Part shown: positions 1 through 12,337 of the stretch, piece by piece
Layout: every line of letters starts with the position of its first letter
How positions within the stretch are numbered: position 1 is the first letter of the stretch
DNA from: Tyto alba
Lineage: Eukaryota > Chordata > Aves > Strigiformes > Tytonidae
Direction of reading: 5' to 3'
Length of the DNA stretch: 64,000 nucleotides
Assembly: GCF_018691265.1 (NCBI RefSeq)
Contig: NW_024881328.1
Location: forward strand, 42,945,515 to 43,009,514
Notes under the pieces: model-generated
Told to the model about the DNA's origin: nothing
What the model saw: only the letters and a program-made list of their open reading frames with translations
The model's database searches: none
Translations under genes and position numbers: made by a program

Positions 1-574
1 GATCACGTAACTGGGGGAGGTGGGGGGGTGGAGGAGAGTCTCCACCACGCTGACTTTCCAGTTGGAGCAAAGCGAAATGGTTGCCCTGCTTACAGTGGTC
101 ATCGTTAAGCTCTGCTCAAGCACCATCCTCTTCATCCCCTGTGAAGCTCCTGCATTTTCTTTACAGAAAGGTTTTCACATAATTGGGCGTGAAAACACTT
201 AGTAAAAGGTCTCTTCATACATGCCGCCAGTCCTTCATTTTTACATTTCTTCCCTCCTTTGATTCTACCCAATTAGCCTGTCATAGATAAGCCGTATTTC
301 TTCTTCTAAAAGAGAGAGAGAGTACTCGTTGTTGACTCCGTGCTTGCCACCTGTATTTTCTCTGTTGTTCCCCCCCCTCCGCACCCTGGCTTTGATGGCT
401 CTGTATCATGATTGCGCAGCTTGTTTACTGATCTCTGACTCTGAAAGTTGACACTGTGCTCGAAGAAACCTCCCTCCAGCACATCTCCCCATCCATTACT
501 GCACGCTAACTTTGCCGCTCTCACTTTTGGCACTACCGTACAACAGCAATCCTATAATATGGTCATTTTCACAC

Positions 575-705
575 AACTTCAAACCGAGCATCTTTATTAG
601 CAGGTGCTAAATTGCTGCTCCAGCTGCTGAATGGTAACAATTAACTCAATTAACATCTAAACAGATGTAATTTTTGAGGAAACGAACAACATTAATAACC
701 ACCAA
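575..705. promoter_or_regulatory. AT-rich block resembling a conserved non-coding element
   Basis: This CpG-free block holds a CAGCTG E-box, two overlapping TTAA/CAATTAA homeodomain-like words, and a hyphenated palindrome at 653-668 (ACATCT, four bases, AGATGT). It contrasts with the GC-richer flanks. Composition and motif clustering are what I see; regulatory function and conservation are inferred. It could equally be neutral AT-rich DNA. Confidence 0.3.
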
Positions 706-1400
706 AAGGGGAAAAAGGCTGCAATTACAAATGTGGAAAAAATCATGCACAGCTACAGACAGGCGTGTGCTGTTTCCCATGTCCCCTGGAGAGCTGTTAG
801 AGCACGGCCCTTTCTCTGAGTGTTGGCAGTACGTGCAGCTCATAATATGCATCGTACTTGCTGCTACGGCTGAGGCTGTATCTGCAATGGATGCAGCACA
901 GCTTGTCTCTGCAAAAAGGCTTAAGAGGTATGGGCTTCATTTGTCATGCAGCAGCCCCACGCATGTTGCAAGTACAGAGGGATGAGCCCCTTCCAGCAAA
1001 AGTAGAACTTTGCCCAAACAGCTCACCACACCACATTGCAAGTGGTGTGTGTGAAAAAATATAGATAGCGTACAAATAATATTTTCTTGCATCTCCCCGC
1101 TTCCTGGCTGTCGGTAGGATGTGAGGAGGAGGTACTGGATGTGCAGATGTGTCGCGTGATGCACCGAACCACAGCAGTCTGTTACTGAACAGTCACATTC
1201 CACAGTTTATAACCCAAACATCCCCACGGGCTGCTCCATCTGACAGCCCTGGAGCTCGCCTTCCAAGTGCTAAAACTACGCGGAATCCGAATGACCACCT
1301 AAACTCATCAGTGCACCAGCTTCACCTTCGTGGAGTCGGAGTCACAGCCTCTCCTACAGAAAAGGCAGTCATTAAAGAAACCAGACATAAGCTACAAAGG

Positions 1401-1455
1401 GAAAAAAAAAAAAAAAAAAAGAAAACAAACCCAACCCAAACCAAAACCAACCCAG
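1401..1455. repeat. Poly-A run followed by A/C-rich simple sequence
   Basis: Nineteen consecutive A residues (1402-1420) lead into a degenerate AAACC/CCAAA simple sequence. No retroposon body is recognisable upstream, so the run may be a slippage product or the tail of an unrecognised insertion. Confidence 0.85.
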
Positions 1456-2349
1456 GCTCCTGCAGTGCTCCAGCTCCAGCTTGGTGCCTCCTGTTTACCA
1501 GGAGTGACCTCCCCAGCCCGGCTCTGTGCAGCACACAGGGACATCTAAAGGCAGAAGGACAACAGTGCAAACGGCATGACTTAAAAACGTGGGTGCAGAA
1601 ACTTTGGTGAAAATTGTAAATTCCCAGCCTGGGCTGTGGCCTTGCCCATGCCCCTCCAGCTCGCAGGTCTTGTGAATGTTTGCAGGACGAGATTTTGCTG
1701 GCCCAAACGCTCACAGAAAGGAAGCTTTGTTGCTTCCAAACTGCCTGTATTTTCCTATCCACAGCTACCCCCTGCAAACTCAAGGCTTAGACTTTCATCC
1801 CGGTGTATTTTGGTCATTGCAAAGCAGCTTTCATTGAGGAGAGCTTTTCTCATGGCAGGTGAGAGCTCAGGAAGCTCAGCGGACAGTGCAATGCCGGGGC
1901 CCTGGCGGCTCACCCACGCTGTCCCCGGGGTTGGATGGCATCTCCCCACCAGTGCCACGGGGCTGTGGTTAGCACCTGGTGTCCCGGGCTGGGGGCGAGG
2001 CAGGAGATGATACCTTGGGTGCTAGTCTTAGGGTGCTAGTGACCTTCTTCAGGGGAGATGAGCAAGGATGTTCTCAGTTTGATCACCGGCCCTAAAAGAG
2101 TCCCACGCAATGCCCAGCTCCCCTTGTTGCAACTGTCCTTCCCTTGGGTGCTCTGTGCCCAGGCAGCAAGACAACAGGGACGCCAGCCAGAGCTGGGGGA
2201 CAAAAGGTCCCAACGTGCCCAAGTGAACCAAGGACCAGGACATCCAGCTGCTGGAGACGGGAACGCAGGCCGCTGAGCAGGCAAGACAGCCAGGGGTGCT
2301 CCCAGATGTGGGGTGCGTGGCAGCTGTGGGTTCCCCCCGGCACCTCAGC

Positions 2350-2487
2350 TTTGAGGAGGCGAGCACGGCACCCGAGGAATCCCGTGGCATCTCGGAAGGC
2401 GCTGCCGAGAGGGAGCGCGCCCAGCCCTGGCAGACCCCGCGGCGCTCGGGGAATTCGTGCTCGAGCCAGCCCCAGCGGGCAGATACC
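2350..2487 (+). promoter_or_regulatory. CpG-dense patch ending at a strong splice donor (possible non-coding first exon)
   Basis: I count 17 CpG dinucleotides between about 2355 and 2489. With GC near 68%, that is close to the number expected without CpG depletion, which is unusual in this window. The patch ends directly at GTAAGT (2488-2493), a near-perfect 5' splice site apart from a C at position -1, and an AT-rich block begins just downstream. The frames through it have no convincing ATG, so if transcribed it would more likely be a 5'-UTR or lncRNA first exon. The patch is short for a CpG island, and chance cannot be excluded. Confidence 0.25.
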
Positions 2488-2494
2488 GTAAGTG

Positions 2495-2880
2495 CAGATC
2501 TCTGTTAGGTTTAATGTTCAGATTAAATTTTAAAGAGCATTTAATTGGCAATCAGTCTGCTGTTTCCATTTGTTCGCCCTGCGTCTCGCTGCATTCGCTT
2601 GGCGGTAGGTGGCTTTTTCCCGGGCAGGGGGGAGCAGAGTTTGCTCCCACTGGTGGTCTCCAGCCACGAGGAGCAAAGAAAAATCGGTGAACCTGAAGTT
2701 CTGGGTTGATTCAGGAGGGATTTGGCTTAATTTAGTGTTTTTTAAAGATTTATTATTAATGTACATTTGCATATCATTCCAGATATCGACACAGAGGAAG
2801 TCAAAACCCAAATTTGTGTTTTGCTCAGGATCCTGGCTTTTCCACATCCATTTTCATTGCATTTAGGAGGAAACTAAAAT
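2495..2880. promoter_or_regulatory. AT-rich, CpG-poor block with octamer-like word
   Basis: Two AT-rich stretches (2500-2570 and 2695-2870) contain TTTAATTGGCAATCA, TTATTATTAATG and a perfect POU octamer ATTTGCAT at about 2764-2771. They sit immediately 3' of the CpG-dense patch. The arrangement resembles conserved non-coding sequence near developmental genes, which is an inference without alignment. Confidence 0.3.
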
Positions 2881-3194
2881 GTGCTGGGACAGGCAAGAAC
2901 ATTCCCTTTTTGTTTCAGCCAATTCTCAAAACTTTGTAATTACAATTTAGGTCAGGGATTTCTAAGGAAAACAAAACCCAAGTTCACTTGACAGGAAAGA
3001 CTGTGGCGTTTCATTCTGCTAGCAGTAGCACGGTTCACCGATGGTTTGCTTGAAACAGGACTTTGTTCCATTAATACCTCCCCACGAAAAGGCTCCGCTT
3101 TGACTGAACAGCATCTTTCAAGGGGAAGTGACTTCACTGAAAAAGTTTGGGGCTAATTTTACACGAACAAGCTAGATGGGTTTTCACCCTCTCA

Positions 3195-3540
3195 CCAGTT
3201 TACCTCTGTCTTTATTTCTGTGTAAATACGACCTGTGAAGCAACGCGCTCAGTCACGTAGCTTGCGTCACGGCCAGTTGTTGACAATGTTTACCCATTGC
3301 TTGCTGCCATCCTCTCTTTTAATTTTTAATTCACTGTAATTAAGAGGCTTACTGGAAACAAAGCAAACTTGGGGATAAAAACGCTCACTTCACAGGGTTT
3401 GGCGAGGCAACAGCTCAACCCAGGTTTTGTTCTGAAAAGGGCAGCTAAAAGAGATTCAAGACCTCTCCCGATGCAAATAGGAACATCAGTCTCCATTTAA
3501 TCTTCATTAGTCTCCCATTCAGCTTAAGTGTTATGGACTG
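3195..3540. promoter_or_regulatory. AT-rich block with GTTTAC, CACGTA and octamer words
   Basis: The block contains a Fox-like TGTTTAC word, a TCACGTAG word next to a GCGTCACG word, TTTTTAATTCACTGTAATTAAG, and a perfect octamer ATGCAAAT at about 3472-3479 followed by TTAATCTTCATTAG. No open frame of note covers it. It reads as regulatory or conserved non-coding sequence by composition only. Confidence 0.3.
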
Positions 3541-4094
3541 GACTGGCTGTTTGCAGAATACACACACAGGCTGCACTCCTGCAACAGCATCCCGGTATCA
3601 AAGGATGCTCTTCTGCTTTTCAGGCAATATGCAGCAAGAACGTCTCCTGGGGCGTGTTCTCCACATACTCTTGATTTTGTCCCCAGTGGCAGTGGGCCAG
3701 TGATTTGAGTCACGATACCTGTGCAATTTTTTATCACCAGTCAGTATTTGGTAGGGGTTTATCTGGCCACAGGTAGATCATCAATTCCTTCTGGATGAGA
3801 AGATGGAGGTTTACAACACCTTTAAAACATTTAAGCAATGCTGCTTGTGAGAGGCGCTGAAAAAAAAAGGAGACAGCTTTTCTTCTATCCCCTGGAGACA
3901 TATATTAACAAGACAGAAAAGCATTTGGGGTTTTGTTTCTCGATGAGGACAGAAACAGAAGCAGCCCTTGAGGGTGTCTCTGTCTCCCCAGTGGTCCCAC
4001 AGGCAGGAGGTGCAGCAGCACCCCTGGCATGGGTTTGATCTGGCCATGGTGCCATGATACCACTGTGGTACCCCAGGCTTGGTGAGCCTGCTGG

Positions 4095-4140
4095 AAAAAA
4101 AAAAAAAAAAAAAAAAAAAAAAGAAATAAATAAAAACAAG
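4095..4140. repeat. 28-base poly-A run with A-rich tail
   Basis: This is the longest pure homopolymer in the window: 28 A from 4095 to 4122, then a GAAATAAATAAAAACAAG tail. Just before it lies a small stem (CAGGCT, five bases, AGCCTG). The preceding 250 bases match no repeat family I recognise, so a retroposed origin is possible but not shown. Confidence 0.9.
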
Positions 4141-6689
4141 GAGGTCATTCTTTTTGGCTGGATAATCCATGGCAGACTACTGGCCAAATATGGATCCCCC
4201 CCAAAACCTCCGTGACAAATCTCAGCAGCTTGTGCTGGTCTTAAATCCCAAATGCCACAACACCTCATGGCCTGAGCCTGTGCCCAGATGGCACGGGTGG
4301 GTTTTCCTCCCACTCAGGTGTGGGCTGTGGCTGGCCCCGGCAGCAGAGAGTGCACAGTGGGGTGTGAGCACTGACGGAGGCTCCGTTTGGGTCCCCCATG
4401 CCTGCAGAGCGACTGATCCAGCTGTGCCCCATCCCCTCCCTCCCGTGGGCACTGGGGTACCTTCTGCAATGGGTGAAAGCGCCCGGCTCCCTTCCTCCAG
4501 GCTGCTTTGAGCTGGATGGGGTCACCCCGCAGGTTTGGCTGCTCGCCTGCCCAAAAGCACCCAAGTTCCTGCCTGTTCCCCCGACAAACCTGCTCACGGA
4601 GGAAATGATGAGTCCTGAAGAGCCGCTGCGGTCCAGACCTGTCTCCTCTTGAGCCCCAGCTGGGGCTGCCCGAGGATGCAGGAGCGGGAGCTGATCATAC
4701 CTGCTCCTCCAGCGGGATGCTCCAGGTGCCTCGGCGTCTGCGCCGGAGGGGCTCGTGGGGACAGTGGGAAGCCAGGATGCACGAAGCCATCTGCAACAAT
4801 TATGCTCACGTTTTTGGGGCCGTTGGTCCCGTGAAAGAGCCTTTCAAGTAGGGCAGGGTCTGGGCAATCTCCTCTGCATTTGTAAGCTTGAAGTGCCTGC
4901 CTGTTCTCTAATGAGGTTTATTCATGTCAGTGTTTCTCGGTATTATGTGCAGTATCTGGATAAAATAACCCCGTCCCTCAGTGGGGAGTCTCCAGAACAG
5001 TGGTCTACACAAATACAATAACAAAACCCAGTTGCTTTTTCAAGCAATAATGGAAGTCATTCAGTATATGAGCCAATTCCCATCTCTTTTAGCATCCACT
5101 TGGTCCTTACTCCAAAGCTTTTTGGAAACCCTTAACTGGTAGCTTTGAAGCATTTGGAAAAAAATTGGTTTCCCCTCTTCACTGATGTACTGTCTCTTTT
5201 TTCTGCCAAAACCCACACTTTTTTTGCCAAAATAAAAACCCACTAGTGTATGAAAGCAGAGCTCATCCTCCAGGGAGGGGAGAGCTAGCAAGTAAGAACT
5301 GACAGAAATAGAAAAGCTTCCAGGAAATAATATCTCCAGTGCTGTTTTATCTGCTTCATCATACTGCAGTCAGAAGAGATTTTACCAGGGTCCATATGAA
5401 CCCAATTAAAGCTTTCTAATCTTCACAGACCTCTCCAGAAAATATGTCGCAAACGAAGGTCATGGAGAGCTCGTGGAGACCATATTGCTCTTCACAGTTT
5501 CTGCAGCCCTCTTCTCGTGACTGACATGTGATTTCCTACGCCACACAGTGTGGCTTCTGCCAGGTCCCACATTGTCCTCAGGAGCACAGGGTTGGTCACT
5601 GGACAACTGCATCTCTGCAAGAACTTCGCCAGCTATTTGTAGTTTGTTAGGGAGGGACAATAGAGATTTCTGGCAAGGCTTGCAGAAAAGGGATGGTAGA
5701 ATTGACTCCGTTTGGCTGGAATTTGTGGCTAAGCAAGCAAGCAGGATTAGGGACGTTCAGTTCTCCAAGGCCCACCAAGGATCACTCAATGTGCAGCATT
5801 ATGGGAGATGTTTTCACCAAAGGGGGAGAAGGGACCCTAAAAGACAACCCCTTCCATGGAAGCCGGGTCAGGGCCACCTCCCCGATGACTTGAGGACTTC
5901 AAGCAACCACAGTCCCAGTTTCCTACAGGTTTTGCTGAAACGCCTCCCATCCCACCACATTTGAGATCTCCGGATGAGACATATAGGTAGGGTGCCTCTT
6001 CCAAGACAGCTGTTTGGGAGGTGTTTGCGATCAGCTCCTTCCCAGTGGTATTTTCCGAATGCAAAGCCATTGCAAACCCGGGAGGGCTTTGCCTCTGAGT
6101 GCACCTTACAAGAAGGTCTGGTTAAAACCCCCCCCAAAACCACCTCAACCTGCCTTACTTTTAACTGGGACCTCGCTGAGGTGACAAAGGTGACTTCGTG
6201 AGAGGGGGAGTGAAGCCACAGGGGCACTTGCTGCTGAATGGGTCCCTCCTGCCCCGCCGTGGGTACCAGCAGGGTGACACCAGCCCAGTTACATCCCCAT
6301 CAGACCAGCAAGTGAGCCACGTCGCCGGGTCTCCCAGCACCAGGCCAGCATCTCCCAAGCTCAGGAAATCTCAAGGTCCCAGCCTTGGTTTTCAATTAAT
6401 CTTTCCCACAGGGAAGCCCACAGGTTTCGAGCTTCTCCCTGAGCAGGGACCGAGCAAAATCCGACAGGTCTGATTTACAGATGATGCTGGCTTGATTTTG
6501 CAAGGTGCCAAGCACTCACCCTGTGCCTGGTGCTCAGCAGGGCTGTGATCAGCCCGGGGGGGACACAACCCCTCCTTCCCTGCAGGCATGTCGGGCTTGT
6601 GTGCTGGAAGATGCTCTTTGGGGAGATTGGCAGCAGGTTGGGCTGCGAGAGTCCCGCTAGGACACATGTGTTCCTTCATGGGTCCAAAG

Positions 6690-6790
6690 GGAACATTTCT
6701 CATTATCTCTCCTCGCAATTTAATTAATCTGCGTTCAGTAATGAACCTTGAAATTTCAATTAAAAACATCATTACTAATCAGGACAGGAT
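6690..6790. promoter_or_regulatory. AT-rich block with repeated AATTAAT/CAATTAAA words
   Basis: About 100 bases, CpG-poor except for two sites, containing CAATTTAATTAATC, GTAATGAAC, TTTCAATTAAAAAC and CATTACTAATC. The density of homeodomain-like core sites contrasts with the flanking 50-60% GC sequence. A candidate conserved non-coding element by pattern only. Confidence 0.3.
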
Positions 6791-9689
6791 TCAAAACAGC
6801 CAAGGGGCTCCCGATAGCTTTACAGCAGCAGGAAGTTCGGGTCTGTGTGCACTAAGCTCTTTATTTTGGACACGGATCCACAGCGTTTTACACTCCTGCG
6901 TGTCTCTCCCCTCATCCTGGCAAACCCGGGTATGGGAGATAGAGCTTGAATTTCCTTCAGGCTTCTGCATTCTACAGAAAAACACCAGCCTCCAAGAAAA
7001 ACCCCAAAAGGGGAAGCCACCAAAGAAATCACTAAAATAATATCAGCGCCACCGCCCGCCGGTGGTACTCCTGGGACAGCCCCTGCCAGAAGCGGTTGCG
7101 CTCGCCTGCACGTTGTCCGGTGATTAAAATCTTGCAGAGGGAGATCTGCGTATCCTCAGCCCATTAAGCAGCCTGCCTCGGCATCGCTGAGCTGCGCTGT
7201 CTGGCAGCAAATCAGAGAAGCCACAGAATGCAAGTTCTGCCCAGCTAATGTCAGTATAACCTGACCCAAACAAGGCATCCCTCCCCGTGCCCAGAAAAGA
7301 GCCTCCTCCGGCGGGGCTGGATGTGACTGATCATGCCCTGCTGCTCCAAACACCACAAGGCCATAGAAAATTACTCTACTCCCAATGGCAGCGCTTAAAA
7401 GTTACTCCCGTGACTGTAAATCCTGAGCCACAGAGCTAACGTGGCCCTCCCCCTGGCTACAGTCCACCAAGTAAAAACCAGTTCGTGGTCAGAAACCCAA
7501 GGAAGACTTATCTGGAAAAAAAATAGCAAAGGAAAGCAAGGTAGGAAGGGGGAAAAGAGAAACCAATCCCATCTGTGTACCCCAAGTTGCCCACGTCCTC
7601 TAAAAAAATTAAAGGAAGAATAATATTTGTTGGAAGAGAATAAAACCGAGGTTTTTATTTTTTCAGAGGAAAGCTATACCTCCAGAAAGGTTTTAGATGA
7701 ATCAGGAAAGCTCAGTGGGCAGGGGACACAGGAATGCCATGTGGCCTGGCAGTACAACCTTCAAAGGGAAAAATAGACAGAGGAACGCAAAGTCATATTT
7801 TTTTATCTGATCCCACAACATTTGGACTGTAGTTTTCAAGCCTGGGAGTCCAGAAATGTTATTTTTTCATTATCGAACAATGCCATGTGCCTTTGTTATT
7901 TAAATAAACTACAAGTGGCATTTTTCAGAGTGGTCAGTGCAGACATTTCTGCATTGCTGTGGAGCAGTACTGCGAAGGTCTCCGGAGCATTGCGTGTGCA
8001 TTATTTCTCAGATTCGCGATTGCATGATGATTGTAGCCTTTTGTAAACTGCCCAGCAGATTGAATTATCCAGCCCTGGAGGTATCTGTGTAATGATGCTT
8101 ATTTTGTTTCCAGTGCTACACCTTTTGACTGCTAAGTTCCCATATGGGCCCATGGGATTAGCTAGGAACGGAGCCGAGAGCTCCCACAGACACGCTGGAG
8201 ATGCTCTGGCTGCCCAGAGGATGCTTCGGGTCCCCCAATCCAGCCTGGGGAGCAGAGGTGCCCCAAGGCAGGACAAACGGCAGCTCCAGGCTACATTCAC
8301 ACCTCCACCAAACCACAAAACCCCTCCTTCCTGGGTCCTGCCAACAAAAATACTGGGGTGAGGCACACCACTGGTCTACACATCCTCTGGGAAAACTATG
8401 CCCGTCCCCCAGCGCCGGAGACCACCCTGGATTTAGGTGGTGTCAGCCTGTAGGCAGGTTTTATTGGGTGTTTGGCATCTCGCAGCGGTGGTGGATGTTA
8501 CCTGCAGCATCACAGCTCTGCCTGGTTAGCAGGCAGATGGGCTGATCACGGAAACCTTGAAGCAGGCGAAGCCAGGCAGAGCCCTGCTGGGTTCCCGGTG
8601 ATATTTGCAGCCAGCCTGTGAGCCAGGACAAGTTTAGGAAGGGCCGTGACCTGCCGGGTCTGGAAAAGGATGGGGAACAATGTGGACTGAGATTTGCACA
8701 AGCCACATGGTAGAGGAGACGGTCCCACGTCGGCATCTGAGCACGTCTTCTCCCTCTCCCCGTTTCTGCGTTGTGAATTTCTGCTCTGCGCTGGCCGCTC
8801 AAGAGCAACAGACACAAATTATCCCCCAAGGCATCTTCACAAATAGTTCTGAACTGTGGACGTGGTGAGAAGATTGAAGTTTGAGTAGAGCTCCGTAAAG
8901 TGCAGGTAAAAGCCCCCATCATCCCAGCTGCCTCTCCAAGGAGAAGGCAACTGAAAAAGGGTAAATGGCAACTCCAGAAAAAAACCACTCTCATTTCATG
9001 TGCTGTTTCCAAAGCCTGGCTAGTCTACAACTTGGATAATTAGATTTCATTCGTAGAGGCAAAATTCACAGACTAAATTATTAATCACAGATTGTTTGCC
9101 CAGTATCAAGCGAGAAAGAAGTGAGCATTCAAAAACCCAGAAGCTCGACAACATTTCCGCTGCATTACGAAAAGACAAGGTGCAAGCACCGGTACCTCCA
9201 GCTCAGGGGTATTTTCCCCACCATCCACCCTGTGCAGCCTTGCTCCCTGGGTCGAAATCGGGATGGCGAGATGCTTCCTTCCCGTACAGCCCATCGCGCG
9301 CGCCGGGATGACCAGCACGGTTGTGCCACGGCTAAGCAGAAAGAGTTGGGCAAGAGTTGGGCTCTCTTGCCCAACAAAGGGTGCTTCCCAAGCATGTCCC
9401 CCAAAAACCTCTACCCACACATGCCGAGCGTGACCCTGGAGGGGTTCGGCCAGTGCAAGGGGTGGGTCTAATCCCAGTTTTGTGGCTCCTGGCCCCTGCG
9501 GCTGGTTTGTGCCTTTAGTTACCGCTGTGCTGGCCCACGAAACGACCATCCTTCCTCTGAGCCTGGCTGGGCTCGTGGCTCGGAGATGTTCCCTGGCAAG
9601 GAGTGCTGGGGTAATTTTGTGGGGGGCCCACACCCAGGATTACAGCTTTGAAAAAAGGAGGAAACATGGGAGTTTGGCTCAAAGGAACA
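6791..9689. other. Non-coding background
   Basis: No supported gene. Minus-strand frames of 183 codons (8461-9012) and 175 codons (9106-9633) are the longest, with no signal sequence, motif or splice-bounded structure. A compact GC-rich spot at 7045-7075 can pair CCACCG with CGGTGG. A purine-rich stretch lies at 7500-7565. Confidence 0.6.
9345..9375. repeat. Perfect 12-bp inverted repeat, 7-base loop
   Basis: GTTGGGCAAGAG (9345-9356) is followed after TTGGGCT by its exact reverse complement CTCTTGCCCAAC (9364-9375). The left arm overlaps a short direct repeat of GAGTTGGG. An RNA copy would form a 12-bp stem. It is shorter than a typical pre-miRNA stem and is not followed by a T run, so I call it an inverted repeat without function. 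Confidence 0.85.
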
Positions 9690-10170
9690 CAATAATTACC
9701 TGAGTAGAAAAATAAGAGCCTTTTCTTTCCTGGTAGAAAAGATCTGATAAAACCCTGAGACCAGTGGTATTTATATTAGCAGATTTTACATCCTCCTTGT
9801 GTGTACTTGGACTGAGAGATATAAATCAAAGCAGGGGTTCATTCCAAGAACAGTTTATTTTTATCTGAAAAGTATGTGCTGGCGAACCAGATATTGGTAT
9901 GTTGATTCTGTTGGTTCGGTGTGATTTATAAGAGTTTCTATTGTTTTATAGTGTGTTTCACTCTGAAGTGCTTAATTTATCTGAGTCACGGGTTTAGGTT
10001 TTTTGTTTTGTTTCATTTAATGTATATTTTCTTAGGGGTGGTTTTTGGGTTTTAGTGGTTGGCTGCAGCGTTGTAGCACTTTAATGCAAAGGAAGAATGT
10101 AAAACCATGAAAACAAATTCTAAATGGGCTTGCAATCAAACGTATCCCTCTCTAAATTGATCTATGTGAG
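9690..10170. promoter_or_regulatory. 480-bp AT-rich, stop-rich block
   Basis: A long AT-rich segment with almost no CpG. It has several TGATAA/TTATC GATA-like words, GAGATATAAATC, TTTATTTTTATC, and a T/G-rich half (10000-10060). No open frame of at least 60 codons runs through its middle. It stands out from the roughly 50% GC surroundings and resembles non-coding conserved or matrix-attachment-like DNA; neither is shown. Confidence 0.3.
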
Positions 10171-11090
10171 GTAGAGAGTAAAGCAGCACAGAGTGCTTCT
10201 CAGTGTGCCTTTGCCCTTTAACCATGGTGAATCCTCACCAGAGTTTGGGGACCAGACTACACCCCTAGAAGCGAGGCCTTGGGAGGCTGAGGTCCAGGGC
10301 AGTACTTGCTGCAGGGGAGGTAAAGCAGGCACTGGCAGGCTTTGGAGCCCTTGGTTGGCTGACACTGTGCGCAGGATGCCATTAAAATTGTCAGCCTGAA
10401 ATATTTGCTCACCAAAATGAAGATCAGATGGGGTGAAGGGAGGTAGCAGAAAGGAGACAGTGGGAAGCACCGTCCACCTCCGGCAAATCCTGCCTCGCTG
10501 CTGCCCCAGTTAGCAGGCGTTTCTACAAAGCAGTTTGCACTTTTGGCCCCCGTAGTCCCTTAATTTAGCTGCAGGTCATCCGGGATCCCTTTGGTGCACG
10601 TCCTGCCATCACAGACACCGGGACAGAGCCCGCAGCCTGCCTGGACCCAGGGAAATGCCAGCCTCGCCGGCTCCCATGTTAATGCGCCCATGCCAGCCGC
10701 CAACCTAGTCATGCGCCAGGGGAGGGATGTCAGGGGGAAGACCTCTTATTCGTCCATCTTCATCTCTTTTTTGTTAGCAAACATAATAAACACCATCATC
10801 GGGAAAGGAACAGCCCCGAAAGCCGTGCAGAAAAAGGGCTGCATTCGCAGATCTGCACCCAGATTTGCTCAGCGTCCCCTTGCCTCTCCCGAGGGAGCGG
10901 CGCAATCCCTGCAGATTATAACTGGAGTCCTTGGGAACCTCGGCAGGGGTTGGGATTTAACAATTCTGTAAGCATGGCTTCGCTTGGGGTCTGCTGGCAG
11001 GGAGGACTCACGCTCCGGCCATGGCAAGGAGAGCGCGCCCTGAGCTGGGCTGTTCATCAGTGCGATGCCTGCGGCTGGTAATTAAAGCAG

Positions 11091-11149
11091 GCGGAGAGAG
11101 AGGGGGGAAAAAAAAAAAAAAAAAAAAAGAAAAAAAAAGAAAGGAAAAA
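11091..11149. repeat. Purine tract with 21-base poly-A
   Basis: A GGAGAGAGAGGGGGG purine run passes into 21 A (11108-11128) and then further A-rich purine sequence to 11149. All 59 bases are purines, so it is a homopurine-homopyrimidine tract capable in principle of triplex formation. Confidence 0.85.
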
Positions 11150-11894
11150 TCACCTTCTTCAAGATTTATGAGAATATAAACTCGGGAGCTGAGATGTTCC
11201 TATCACCACCTATGAGGCCCAAGGGACAACTTTGACTTAATGCAGAATCGGATGTTTCTCTCGGTTATGAATTCAGAAGGTGATCCGGGGAGTTTGAAGC
11301 AGAGACACACGAGTGCTTAAAGAGGAGCACACGGGAGCCTTGGTGCAGCCAACTTTGGTCTCAGTGTCTTATTCCAACCGCAGTACCCAAAGCGTGTCCG
11401 GACGCAGGGCGGGCAGTGAGGGTCCCCCACCCCAGGCCAGCCAGAGGTTTTGGGAAGGGGCAGGTGGGCAGCAAGGTCTGAAGCCCACCTCCTCAAAGGC
11501 ACGTGGACACCCACTGCAGCAGCAGCTGGGCTGAAGAGATGCCTGCCCCACCACAGAGGGGTTTGGTGCCTTGCAGGGGGGTACTGAGATGGGTTTTGGA
11601 CTCTGTCCTGGGGGGGTTTGGTGCTGTTACATCCATTCTGCTCCCCCTCAAATCCTTTAATTCCAGTGGCCCCTGGTGAAGGCATCCATCAGGGAGGACA
11701 GAAGGATCATGGCCCTGCTCTGACAAGCAGTTTGTTGCCCAAGGAGAGCAAGGAAAAGCAATGCTTAGGGGGTCTCTTGTCCTGAGCACGCCAGTTCCAC
11801 AGCCAGGAGGAATCCCCACCAAGGAGAGAGAGGCACTCTGGACCCTAACATATCTTAATAAAAAAGAAAAGTAAAATAATTGTGTGTCCAGAAT

Positions 11895-11930
11895 AAAAAA
11901 AAAAAAAAAAAGCAGAAAAAAAAAAAAAAA
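11895..11930. repeat. Twin poly-A runs separated by GCAG
   Basis: Seventeen A (11895-11911), the tetramer GCAG, then fifteen A (11916-11930), followed again by GCAG. The repeated GCAG suggests a local tandem duplication of an A-run plus GCAG unit. Confidence 0.85.
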
Positions 11931-12314
11931 GCAGTGCCAAGGAGAGTCCCTAGGAGGAAGTTTTCAAAACACAAAAAAAGAAAACATCCAGCCTGAAGAC
12001 TTTGTATCCCCATTGGAACAGGATGGAGTGATCTGGAGCAGAAGTTTCTGTAAGCTGCTGCAGGCTTCCTGCAAGAGGCAGGGAAAACAAGGAGAGCCTT
12101 ACCATTTCGGGTCTCTAACCCTCCACAGGGAAGCTGTCTGCCCCTCGGAGTAATCCTCAACTTCACTGATGAAACAGCAGCCGCATACATTCCAGTTAAG
12201 GTAATCTCCTGCCTTAATAATTCATGGCCTGCTTTCAAAAGAGCTTGAAGCTGAGAGGAAAACTGAAAGCTGCTCTATACATTTTGATCAGCAGCACTGA
12301 TCAGTGCCTACCTT

Positions 12315-12337
12315 TATAAAAAATAAAAAATAAAAAT
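12315..12337. repeat. (TAAAAAA)n-like A-rich tract
   Basis: Three successive TAAAAA(A) units form a short low-complexity stretch. Confidence 0.7.

Larger units (their letters stand above)
1..6689. other. Non-coding background, left end
   Basis: Apart from the sites listed separately, I see no gene here. Open frames are at most about 150 codons, overlap on both strands and have no recognisable domain. The first 40 bases are G-rich and an (AG)6 run lies at 311-322. The stretch 1900-2480 is GC-rich and stop-poor on both strands, which explains its cluster of overlapping frames. A short near-repeat of the word GGGTGCTAGT occurs at 2015-2040. The segment 4140-6690 shows only ordinary single-copy sequence. 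Confidence 0.6.

Noticed and set aside
8140..8152. CCCATATGGG as a serum response element
   Set aside because: The A/T core is four bases, not the six required for a CArG box.
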